52,162 nucleotides of DNA from Akkermansia sp. (GTDB lineage: Bacteria; Verrucomicrobiota; Verrucomicrobiia; Verrucomicrobiales; Akkermansiaceae), in contig JAUNRC010000011.1 in the NCBI GenBank assembly GCA_030535875.1, forward strand, positions 1 to 52,162. The letters are read 5' to 3'. The position numbers and the translations under genes are program-made. This document shows, one piece after another, positions 33,621 to 40,845 of the stretch (the first letter of the stretch is position 1; each line of letters starts with the position of its first letter). Below the pieces are notes generated by a model. The model was not told the origin of the DNA, did not search any database, and saw only the letters and a program-made list of their open reading frames with translations.

Positions 33621-33739
33621 TTGACATCATGCTCAACGACATCATCATTACTCTAGAATAGCGTTCGGCAAATAATCGGACTGTTTGCGAATATAAGCGA
33701 GACAAATTTCAGAGCCCGCAAAGCGGGCAACATGTTCAA

Positions 33740-33776
33740 TAGCGAGTGGGGAGCCGCTCAGCGGCGAAACCACTCG
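33740..33776. repeat. REP-like palindrome, left copy
   Basis: Ends TAGCGAGTGG and CCACTCG enclose a second complementary pair (GCCGCTCAGCGGC). It is an inverted, imperfect copy of the element at 33923-33964. Confidence 0.6.
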
Positions 33777-33922
33777 TGCCGAAAAAAAACATACACTGAT
33801 GCAGCTTTTAGAGAGATGTGGGCTACTATCCAACGATACGCCATCATTTAGTGTAACCCAATTATCGAACTCCGGTTAACTGTCACCCCCCGTTGCACGG
33901 GTTCCTTTTTTATTCGTTGGTT

Positions 33923-33964
33923 CGAGTGGTTTCGCTCGCCGTGGGCTCGCTGCACCACTCGCTA
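33923..33964. repeat. REP-like palindrome, right copy
   Basis: CGAGTGGTTTCGC ... CCACTCGCTA; reversed, it starts TAGCGAGTGG and ends CGAAACCACTCG like the left copy. Together they form an inverted pair with about 146 bases between them. Confidence 0.6.
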
Positions 33965-33983
33965 TTAAAAATGACGCCCCGCA

Positions 33984-34038
33984 AGGCGGGGCTATCTTCA
34001 AAATTGCAGGTCTGCCTCATTGCCGAACTCTATACTAG
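33984..34038 (+). repeat. 55-bp dispersed repeat, copy A
   Basis: Matches the reverse complement of 52108-52162 at 54 of 55 positions (only difference a C/A near the middle). It starts in a CCCCGC/GCGGGG hairpin arm and ends CTATACTAG. The second copy is cut by the window edge, so the full unit is longer. Confidence 0.9.
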
Positions 34039-34182
34039 AATAGAGGGGCAGGGCGATATGGAGCAGGAGTAGAACATCCGGCTTCATTTAATTCAGTTCT
34101 CAGACTATCGCGAATGCACTTCAATAAATAGAACAATCTTTATAATAGACATACGAAACATCCGAAAAAGAAGTTCGTTATA

Positions 34183-34198
34183 TGTTCTACATGGAACA
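34183..34198. promoter_or_regulatory. parS-like site 6
   Basis: TGTTCTACATGGAACA, two changes from the consensus; intergenic, 160 bases beyond the TPR gene stop. Confidence 0.5.
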
Positions 34199-34358
34199 AT
34201 CGAACATAAAGTTCATTAAAAAGCTGTAAATAACGATAACAAACTAAGCATCAATAATTTATGAGTATATTAAATAATTTGTCTTTCCGGCAGGGCAGGG
34301 GAGTGGTTTTCTACACGCGGACGCGAGGAAGTGAAGAGGAATTTTTTCAAGCCAAGCC

Positions 34359-35774
34359 TCATTGCGAAAGAGCAGAGGAGCGCTGAGGGATAACAGGCGG
34401 CAACATGAGCGTAACAGGTCTTACAGCCCGGTGCGCATTCTCTCGCCAAATCTCTGAAGTCTGAGCATAAAACTCAGCTTTCGCTATATTGATAGCAATT
34501 TGACAAGCCTCAAGAGCACGCATCCAAGGTGTGATATAATGCACGCCGGCAGCCAAGGTAGCCTCGCGTGTTTGCTCATACCGGTGCAGGGCATCCTCTG
34601 CTAATTTGAGCGAACGAGCAGCATACTCCGCGTCTTTTTTAGCGGCTCTTAAACGAGCATATAGAGCTGCACGCAGGCAATCTCGAACCAACAAAACCGG
34701 GTCATCACCGGGCAAAGCAGGCTTAACTTCAGCAGCCTTTGCTGCCGCAGTAATCTCACCCGGAGTCGGGGTATCAGGCCGCATGACCAGCACGCGCAAA
34801 GGTAAAGTTGCGGCCTCCCAGCGCTGAAGAATAACGGCCGGCGCATGCAAATGTTCTCGATCAAGCGGCATGGCATTCATCGCTCGGCGTGTTGCAAGAG
34901 CACGAGAATCCATCCCGGCACTCCACATGGCAGTGGATACATACAGACGCGAAGTCATCAGCACAGCGCTTTCCCACTCAGGAATACCTTTACCGGTTGC
35001 AGCCTGAACAGCCTTTATAAAATGTGGAATTGACTTTTCAGCCTGTCCTGAACGATAGTACAAATGGCCGAGAAGATGCGCCGGAATAGGATGTTCAGGC
35101 AAGAGCTCAACTGCTTTCATCGCGGCCTGAAGGGCCTTCTCACTGACTACCGGAGCTGCTTCTTCCACATACGCACGCACAAAACATACGAGTGCATTCT
35201 CAGGGTATTGTGCATATAGCTTCTCGGCCAATTCGAGCGCGCGTTCCTGCAATCGAAGGGGTTTACCTTGCTCATCGTAACCCAAGTCGGCACTGTGCAA
35301 AAGGAGTATTCCCCAGCAGGCAGAAAAGGTATCGCGCCGAAATCGCTCAGCACGGCGGCAAAAATCCTCCGCCGCACCCAAATGATCATTACCGATAAGT
35401 TTGAGGAAAGTCGACAAGTAAAAAGCCTCGACCGGCGTAGTCGGTAAGGTACTGATTCTTTCACTCAGCGCGGCTAAACTTTCCGCTCTTTTTTGTACAT
35501 CGGGCTCCGTCATCATCAAACCCACGTACGCCAAAGAACACATCTCATCCGCCACAACAGCCTTTTCAAAATGTACCCGAGCAGACTCTTCCCACCCCAA
35601 CAACAAATCGACCATACCCGCCTGCATGAACTGATTAGCTGCTACATTATTCGTAGCAAGCGGAAGCTGAACAATCGGAGCAGGGGAGGGAGCAGGGGCT
35701 GCTGTCGGTTCCGCCGCTGCCAACAAAGTTGTGGCAGCGACAGAACAAATCAGCACTTGTTCCACATGGAACAT
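34359..35774 (-). CDS. Secreted TPR-repeat protein
   Basis: A 471-residue protein with a hydrophobic signal (LICSVAATTLLAAAEP), an Ala/Pro linker and many helical TPR-like units (for example VDLLLGWEESARVHFEKAVVADEMCSLAYVGL; HPIPAHLLGHLYYRSGQAEKSIPHFIKAV). Likely a periplasmic scaffold. The first six residues MFHVEQ are encoded by a parS-like palindrome, leaving the signal with no basic residue at its N-terminus, which is unusual. It starts 4 bases after the argS stop and is probably co-transcribed with argS. Partner unknown. Confidence 0.82.
   Translation of the reverse strand: MFHVEQVLICSVAATTLLAAAEPTAAPAPSPAPIVQLPLATNNVAANQFMQAGMVDLLLGWEESARVHFEKAVVADEMCSLAYVGLMMTEPDVQKRAESLAALSERISTLPTTPVEAFYLSTFLKLIGNDHLGAAEDFCRRAERFRRDTFSACWGILLLHSADLGYDEQGKPLRLQERALELAEKLYAQYPENALVCFVRAYVEEAAPVVSEKALQAAMKAVELLPEHPIPAHLLGHLYYRSGQAEKSIPHFIKAVQAATGKGIPEWESAVLMTSRLYVSTAMWSAGMDSRALATRRAMNAMPLDREHLHAPAVILQRWEAATLPLRVLVMRPDTPTPGEITAAAKAAEVKPALPGDDPVLLVRDCLRAALYARLRAAKKDAEYAARSLKLAEDALHRYEQTREATLAAGVHYITPWMRALEACQIAINIAKAEFYAQTSEIWRENAHRAVRPVTLMLPPVIPQRSSALSQ
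35758..35773. promoter_or_regulatory. parS-like site 7, over the TPR gene start
   Basis: TGTTCCACATGGAACA on the given strand (one change from consensus). It covers codons 1-6 of the TPR gene and encodes MFHVEQ. Confidence 0.65.
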
Positions 35775-35778
35775 AAGA

Positions 35779-37533
35779 TTACATACGCTCGGGCATTTCG
35801 ATACCGAACAAGCCCATGCCCTGTTTCAGCACACGAGCAGTCAGTTCGCACAGAGCCAATCGTGTCTCACGCACGGCACCCTCACTCTTGAGAACGGGAC
35901 AAGCCTCATAGAAACTATGGAAGGCTCGTGCAAGTTCATAGAGATAAGCAGCCAGAAGATTCGGGCGGCAATCATCGAGAGTGGAGGGTACGACCTCTGC
36001 ATAGCGAACCAGAAGGCGGGCAAGATGAATTTCTGCATCAGCACTTAACTCAAGCTCAGTAGGAGCGCAGAAATTACCTTCAATCTTACGGAAAATGGAG
36101 CGCACGCGAACATAGCTATTCTGGAGATAAGGGGCGGTATCGCCACTGAGAGAAAGCATCTTGTCCCAGTCAAAGATATAATCGCTCATACGGTTTTGCG
36201 ACAACTCTGCGAACTTAATGGCACCCACTCCAACAGCACGGGCTACACGGGCCTTCTCATCTTCAGGCATGTCAGGGCTCTTCTCCTCAACCACACGAGT
36301 GGCACGTGTGACAGCTTCGTCAATGACATCCTGCAAGCTCACAGTATCGCCACTGCGTGTTTTGAACGGGCGACGGTCCTTACCGAGGATGGAACCAAAG
36401 GCAACATGACGGAAGTCACCCGTCACACCACGCATACGCTCGATATCAAAAATCTGTTTGAAGTGTTTATCCTGGGGTGCACCGACAACATACCAAATGG
36501 AATCGGCATTGAAGTTTTGCGTACGATAATCCAAGGTGGCAAGATCCGTCGTAGCGTAGAGGAACCCACCATCAGCCTTGCGAATAATAGCCGGTACCGG
36601 CACCCATTCACCATTTTTCTGTACGAGGAAGGGGTCCTGCTGCGGCTGGTGATAACCATCAGAGAACACACACACCGCGCCGTCACTCTCGCGTGCAATC
36701 CCCTTTGCCAGCAGGTCTTCAACCAGCGGTGCAAGAGCATCGTTATATGCGCTTTCACCAAGCCAATAATCAAAGCTGATATCAAGCTGAGCATATATTT
36801 TCTCCAGACCGGTCTTCGTCACTTCGATGCAACGTTTCCAAATGGTCAGATTTTCTTCATCGCCACCCTGAAGTTTCACCAGCTCAGCTTTACAGACCGG
36901 AAGAAGAGCTTCATCATCCTTGCACTTCTGATTAACTGTCTTGTAGACTGCCAGCAGAGCTTCAATGGGGTCTTTTTCCAAATCTTCCTGTTTGAGGATA
37001 TTTTTCCAACCCCACAAAATCATACCGAACTGAGTTCCCCAGTCACCGATATGATTGTCTGTAATCACGGTATGACCCATGAAACGAGCCAAACGAGCCA
37101 GAGTATCGCCAATGATTGTACTGCGAATATGTCCCACATGCATGGGCTTGGCCACATTCGGTGCAGAGAAGTCAATCACCAAGGTCTTAGGCTTATCAAC
37201 GACTGCTACCCCCAAGCGCTCATCACTCAACATAGCGGCTGTACGGGCAGCAAAGAAATCTGCCTTTACCCGGAAATTTATGAAACCCGGACCGGCAATT
37301 TCCAATGTAGCAATTTCGGAATCTCCGAATGTTTCAACTATCTGAGTAGCAAGGGCTCGCGGATTCGTTTTCACCTGCTTGGCAAGCATCATAGCAGCAT
37401 TGCTCTGGTAGTCACCGAAGCGCAAATCCTGTGACGGCGTAACAGCCGGAACAAATCCTTCGGGCAAGTTCTCACCCAGCACACTCTTCAGAGCTGCCAG
37501 GAGCTTTTCGGAAAGTAAGGTCGGTATCGTCAT
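35779..37533 (-). CDS. argS: Arginyl-tRNA synthetase
   Basis: A 584-residue class I synthetase that charges tRNA-Arg. Visible: the N-terminal additional domain (LPEGFVPAVTPSQDLRFGDYQSNAAM), the HIGH motif in PNVAKPMHVGHIRS (about residue 130), the NHIGDWGTQFG and DYWLGESAYND segments, the KMSK-equivalent region FKTRSG, and the C-terminal DALR anticodon-binding domain starting near LSGDTAPYLQNSYVR. Length is normal. A consensus promoter ends ten bases before the ATG. Confidence 0.97.
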   Translation of the reverse strand: MTIPTLLSEKLLAALKSVLGENLPEGFVPAVTPSQDLRFGDYQSNAAMMLAKQVKTNPRALATQIVETFGDSEIATLEIAGPGFINFRVKADFFAARTAAMLSDERLGVAVVDKPKTLVIDFSAPNVAKPMHVGHIRSTIIGDTLARLARFMGHTVITDNHIGDWGTQFGMILWGWKNILKQEDLEKDPIEALLAVYKTVNQKCKDDEALLPVCKAELVKLQGGDEENLTIWKRCIEVTKTGLEKIYAQLDISFDYWLGESAYNDALAPLVEDLLAKGIARESDGAVCVFSDGYHQPQQDPFLVQKNGEWVPVPAIIRKADGGFLYATTDLATLDYRTQNFNADSIWYVVGAPQDKHFKQIFDIERMRGVTGDFRHVAFGSILGKDRRPFKTRSGDTVSLQDVIDEAVTRATRVVEEKSPDMPEDEKARVARAVGVGAIKFAELSQNRMSDYIFDWDKMLSLSGDTAPYLQNSYVRVRSIFRKIEGNFCAPTELELSADAEIHLARLLVRYAEVVPSTLDDCRPNLLAAYLYELARAFHSFYEACPVLKSEGAVRETRLALCELTARVLKQGMGLFGIEMPERM

Positions 37534-37543
37534 GTCCGCCGCC

Positions 37544-37572
37544 TTTATACACTCTTACTGCTGATTTGTCAA
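37544..37572 (-). promoter_or_regulatory. Promoter of argS
   Basis: Leftward TTGACA (37567-37572), 17-base spacer, TATAAA (37544-37549), ten bases from the ATG at 37533. Confidence 0.75.
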
Positions 37573-37775
37573 TACTTAATCAGCATTCAACGAGGCATGA
37601 TTGTCAGCAGAATTCAATAATCAGGCAAGCTTTAGGGTTATCCATCCACCTCTCCCATCACAACTTTTCATCAGCTCAATTTTTTTTAACTTTGTTACCG
37701 ATTGATGATAGAGAGATTAAGAAATGACATCTCCAACCGTTTTGAGAATACGGCCGCAGTTCAAGACGAAAAATC

Positions 37776-37804
37776 TTGCAAGCAACTCCGAGCTGTGGTA
37801 TATA
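37776..37804 (+). promoter_or_regulatory. Promoter of the 6S RNA gene
   Basis: TTGCAA (37776-37781), 17-base spacer, TATATA (37799-37804). Predicted start at 37811 fits the base of the 6S stem. Confidence 0.65.
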
Positions 37805-37810
37805 CACACC

Positions 37811-37990
37811 TAGCTGCTGTGTACGTGACGCGTGGTTCAACAGGCCCGGACCGTTATAATACACTAAGGGGCATCAAAGCTGAATGGGTTTAATGTTCCG
37901 TCCGATAGGGATACCTCAGACAAACCCGGCTCCGCACCCACCTACGTTCAGGGAACGTGGCTCTTATACCACTGACGGCACAGCGGTCAA
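37811..37990 (+). ncRNA. ssrS: 6S RNA
   Basis: About 180 nt, the usual size. Closing-stem arms complement one another: GCTGTG (37816-37821) with CACAGC (37979-37984), CGT (37824-37826) with ACG (37975-37977) and GTGGT (37832-37836) with ACCAC (37968-37972). The 5' strand of the central bubble holds GGACCGTTATAATACAC, where the 5' bubble carries a promoter-like sequence. The 3' side holds CCACCTACGTTC, AGG, GAACGTGG, the small hairpin typical of 6S (compare ACCTTGAAC...GTTCAAGG in enterobacteria). 6S binds the sigma70 holoenzyme and tunes transcription in stationary phase. Ends are estimated. It lies between argS (leftward) and a lipoprotein gene. Confidence 0.8.
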
Positions 37991-38001
37991 TTTTATCTCT
38001 T

Positions 38002-38032
38002 CTGCCTCTTTCTTTACTCAGGAAAGAGGCAG
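38002..38032. other. Perfect 11-bp hairpin after the 6S RNA
   Basis: CTGCCTCTTTC (38002-38012) pairs with GAAAGAGGCAG (38022-38032) around a nine-base loop. The T-run after it is poor, so it may be a processing or stability element rather than a standard terminator. Confidence 0.6.
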
Positions 38033-38136
38033 TTATGCTTTCTAATAGTAACATACACTTTACTATTTTAAGGTTTTTGTGTACAAATGATATTTTCAAA
38101 AAATACTGCATCCTTGCGCGCGCACGCAATATAATC

Positions 38137-38165
38137 TTTTCAACCCTTCTTCAATATGATAGACT
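38137..38165 (+). promoter_or_regulatory. Promoter abutting the lipoprotein gene at 38173
   Basis: TTTTCA (38137-38142), 17-base spacer, TAGACT (38160-38165), then seven bases to the ATG. The -35 is weak. Confidence 0.4.
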
Positions 38166-38172
38166 AGCGGAC

Positions 38173-38796
38173 ATGAAAAAGACTGCGACGCTCATTCTCA
38201 TATCGGCCTCGGCTCTTATTCTGCCGTCCTGTGCCTACATGCAGACCAATAAGAACATCGAAGAAAAAGGAGTTCTTTACGAAGGTACCGAATTGAAAAA
38301 AGACAATATCAGTCTGCACCGCAGTCAGGGAAAATGGTATATCGGCACACCCAATGGTCAATACAGCAAAAGATATCCGGTCATTCACGACTCCATTTTC
38401 TTCAAAGATAATAATGACCCCGTCTATACCCTGCAACAAACAAGCGGCAATTCTGTCTATTACCCCATTTCCGACGGAACTGCCACTTGCCTGCAACGCT
38501 CAGACGGTTACGCTCAAACCGGCGCCCTCGTTACCGAAATCAAGAAGCTCGGCAGCGAAGCCGTCTATGAGCTTAAGCACGCCTCTACTCGCGCAATCCG
38601 TGCCGAGGTCGTACAGGATGAACAACCCGCCACCATCATCTCACGCCGCATCAGTCCGCCCGTTTCCGGCGGCACCAAAGCTCTTTCTGCAATCAGTCTC
38701 TACACGGTCGATGTCTTCGGTACCATCGGTTATAACATCGCCATTCCCTTCATGGCACCCTTCGTTTTCTTTAGTGAATTCCTTGAAGAAGAATAA
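38173..38796 (+). CDS. Lipoprotein of unknown function beside the origin-like region
   Basis: A 207-residue lipoprotein with signal MKKTATLILISASALILPSC (lipobox LPSC). The mature part has a beta-rich stretch (LYEGTELKKDNISLHRSQGKWYIGTPNGQYSKRYPVIHDS) and a hydrophobic segment near the C-terminus (IPFMAPFVFFSEF), similar in plan to the lipoprotein at 4210-4896. The ATG at 38173 was chosen for the signal; the open frame extends back into the 6S region without sense. No known family. It ends just before the DnaA-box cluster. Confidence 0.8.
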   Translation: MKKTATLILISASALILPSCAYMQTNKNIEEKGVLYEGTELKKDNISLHRSQGKWYIGTPNGQYSKRYPVIHDSIFFKDNNDPVYTLQQTSGNSVYYPISDGTATCLQRSDGYAQTGALVTEIKKLGSEAVYELKHASTRAIRAEVVQDEQPATIISRRISPPVSGGTKALSAISLYTVDVFGTIGYNIAIPFMAPFVFFSEFLEEE

Positions 38797-39096
38797 TTAT
38801 CAATGACTTCTATACTTATTCACATAAATTGTCAATAAGCCGGTGAATAACTGTGTGAACAATGATGTGAATAAACAGATGTTCACGATTCCGACACCTT
38901 ATCCGCAAATCCGTTCACAAGATAAGAACTTATTAAAATACTTATATTCAATATATAAAATAACTTATTATACTTATTCACATAGCTGAATATGATGAAA
39001 TTTTAATATAAAATTCTTTAATCTTATCACAGACGGTAAAAAAGTCGGGCCTTTTGCAAGCATTGACAGACATTAAACTACTGCTACAATACAGAC
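38797..39096. other. Putative chromosomal replication origin (oriC)
   Basis: A 300-base gap, very AT-rich in its right half. It contains TTATTCACA at 38816-38824 and 38974-38982, its reverse at 38866-38874, TTATTCACC reversed at 38842-38850 and TTATCCGCA at 38899-38907; all are at most two bases from the DnaA box TTATCCACA. Between 38930 and 39025 is a run of A/T with repeated CTTAT words that could unwind. C>G to the left and G>C to the right on the same strand, for genes of both directions. dnaA is not in the window. The promoter of ribD lies at its right end. Confidence 0.72.
39063..39090 (+). promoter_or_regulatory. Promoter abutting ribD
   Basis: Perfect TTGACA (39063-39068), 16-base spacer, TACAAT (39085-39090), six bases before the ATG at 39097. 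Predicted leaderless; no room for an FMN riboswitch. Confidence 0.7.
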
Positions 39097-40143
39097 ATGG
39101 AGACTTACGGTATAGATCAGGATTCTCTCTGGATGACCCGCGCACTTGAGCTTGCACATAAAGGACTGGGCACAACCAGTCCCAATCCTCCTGTCGGAGC
39201 AGTTATCGTTAAAGACGGCATGCTTTTGGGCGAAGGTTGGCACGAGAGGGCAGGGGAGCTACATGCAGAACGTCGTGCTCTTAATAATGCACGTCTGCGA
39301 GGACATTCGGATTTATTGCGAGGAGCTACGATGTATGTGACCCTCGAGCCTTGTTCCAGCTATGGTCGTACCCCGCCTTGCACCGAGGCAATTATTGAGT
39401 CGGGTATTAAACGCGTGGTTTATGGTGCGGTGGACCCGGATGAGCGCCACAGCGGCCGTGCAGACGCTATTTTGACGGCACACGGCATACGGGTGCGCAG
39501 CGAGTGCTGCGTGACCGCCTGCGAGCTTCTGTTGCGTCCCTGGGCTTGGTCTGTACGTCATCGACGTCCGTGGGTGAAAGCTAAGATAGCCACGACTATG
39601 GATGGTCGTCTCACACGCGCGGGGTTAAAATGGTTGAGTTGTCAGGAATCGATTCGTTTTGCACACCAGATGCGCTTGGAGAGCGATGCCATACTTGTGG
39701 GTGGTCATACCTTGCGAATCGACAATCCTGCGTTGACCATCCGGCATCCGTACCGCGAAGTGCCGAGCATTAAACAACAACCTTGGCGCGTGGTTATGAC
39801 CCGCGACAGTACGTCGCTGCCGGAGGATGCCAAAGTCTTTACTGATAAAGATCGGGAGCGAACCATTATACGGGAGGATATCGGCAATCTGCGAGCCATG
39901 TTGCAATCACTTTATGAAGAGCAGGGGGTAGTCAATCTCATGTTGGAATGCGGTGGTCGCTTGTTGCGTTCATTTCTGGAAGATGGTTTAGTCAATGAAT
40001 GGGTGCAGATTGTAACCCCGCAAATCAGCGGCGGTCCGGATTTGCTTGTTCCGGGCTATTATCTTCCCACTGAACGACGTTTTGAGCAGGAGGAGCTTAT
40101 TCCCAGCGGAAAAGATATTATTGTGCGTGGTATTGTTTATTAA
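39097..40143 (+). CDS. ribD: Bifunctional riboflavin biosynthesis deaminase/reductase RibD
   Basis: A 348-residue enzyme for the second and third steps of riboflavin synthesis. The N-terminal deaminase holds the zinc site His56-Ala-Glu58 (ELHAERR), Cys86 and Cys95 (TLEPCSSYGRTPPC). The C-terminal reductase starts about residue 155 (RPWVKAKIATTMDGR) with DAILVGGHTLRIDNPALTIR and MLECGGRLLRSFL. The sequence and length are standard. The gene starts at the right border of the origin-like region. A GC-skew switch occurs at its upstream edge. Confidence 0.95.
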   Translation: METYGIDQDSLWMTRALELAHKGLGTTSPNPPVGAVIVKDGMLLGEGWHERAGELHAERRALNNARLRGHSDLLRGATMYVTLEPCSSYGRTPPCTEAIIESGIKRVVYGAVDPDERHSGRADAILTAHGIRVRSECCVTACELLLRPWAWSVRHRRPWVKAKIATTMDGRLTRAGLKWLSCQESIRFAHQMRLESDAILVGGHTLRIDNPALTIRHPYREVPSIKQQPWRVVMTRDSTSLPEDAKVFTDKDRERTIIREDIGNLRAMLQSLYEEQGVVNLMLECGGRLLRSFLEDGLVNEWVQIVTPQISGGPDLLVPGYYLPTERRFEQEELIPSGKDIIVRGIVY

Positions 40144-40259
40144 TTATTAACTATTGTTTTTCTTGGTAAGGATTTATCTACCGAGGAGGAAATTATTTTG
40201 AAAATTGCAGTCGGTTATGATTCTTCTGCCACCATTCATTACTTTTTATAGTCAGCAGA

Positions 40260-40757
40260 TTAAGAACTGCTACCGTTACCGCCGGAAGAAGAATTATTGC
40301 CGGCGGTTGCAGTTTGAAAAATACTGCCGATAGCTGAAAGTCCGCTGCCGACGATGTTAGCATAGGAACGGCGGGCTTGTTGGCGTGTTTGCCAAGCATT
40401 GTATGCACCTTGCTGACGGACGGAATTAGCTTCGGCCAGGGCGGTGTTGGCATTGGCCGTGATTTCATCCTGCAAGCGGGTGGCAAGGTCGCGCTCACGA
40501 ACAGTTACCGAGCCTTCTGAGGCAAGGTTGGAGGCTCCGGCATCCGCACGGGCTGTACTCATATTGGTAGCGGCATTGCGAGCGGCGCGGCTTTGATTGG
40601 CCACAGCGGTATCTTCTATAGCCTTGGCCTGATTTTCCGTCAGTCGGATTTGTTCTTTAGCGGTTTTTTTGAGAGCTTTTCCCTGCTGATATGAAGTGTA
40701 AGCCTCAAAGGTTTTCGGCAGGGCGGCGGCAGTGGCGGCAAGTGCGGTAAATCCCAT
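40260..40757 (-). CDS. Alanine-rich helical protein resembling phage internal virion proteins
   Basis: A 165-residue protein, no signal beyond a weakly hydrophobic start, consisting mainly of one long charged helix with a glycine/serine tail (NNSSSGGNGSSS). The pattern of ARADAGASNLASEGSV, RDLATRLQDEI and QQGAYNAWQTRQQARR recalls small internal virion or connector-related proteins of podophages and their relatives. No other phage gene is nearby, so it may be a domesticated remnant or merely a similar coiled coil. Low confidence in function; the reading frame and start are plausible. Confidence 0.55.
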   Translation of the reverse strand: MGFTALAATAAALPKTFEAYTSYQQGKALKKTAKEQIRLTENQAKAIEDTAVANQSRAARNAATNMSTARADAGASNLASEGSVTVRERDLATRLQDEITANANTALAEANSVRQQGAYNAWQTRQQARRSYANIVGSGLSAIGSIFQTATAGNNSSSGGNGSSS

Positions 40758-40845
40758 AACCCGCTCAGCTTAACGTATCAGATAACTGCAAGCAAGAAAT
40801 TTCAGAGCTTAGCGGCGCTTGTCACAGGCAAACCGAGAATATGAT

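Larger units (their letters stand above)
33383..34358. other. 976-base gene-free region with parS-like sites, hairpins and a dispersed repeat
   Basis: No credible gene. From left to right it holds a perfect parS-like site and a terminator near 33.4 kb, a half-degenerate parS-like site at 33.6 kb, a GCCCGC/GCGGGC hairpin near 33.72 kb, two inverted REP-like palindromes (33740-33776 and 33923-33964), a terminator-like CCCGTTGCACGGG followed by T6, a 55-bp repeat shared with the right edge, and another parS-like site at 34.18 kb. AT-rich ends. It looks like a centromere-like or regulatory region. Confidence 0.7.

Noticed and set aside
36196..37434. 412-residue open frame opposite argS
   Set aside because: argS is certain on the other strand and this frame has no recognisable domain.
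37702..37893. 63-residue frame near the 6S region
   Set aside because: Overlaps the 6S promoter and RNA; no start signal or domain.
37811..37990. tmRNA or SRP RNA instead of 6S
   Set aside because: No tRNA-like ends, no tag reading frame ending in LAA, and no GGAAGGAAGCAGCC-type SRP tip; stems fit 6S.
39000..39096. FMN riboswitch upstream of ribD
   Set aside because: The promoter ends six bases before the ATG, so no leader exists to hold one; no RFN-element sequence seen upstream of ribE or ribF either.
40260..40757. Prophage remnant
   Set aside because: Only one protein looks virion-like and no integrase, portal, capsid or att repeat was found around it.
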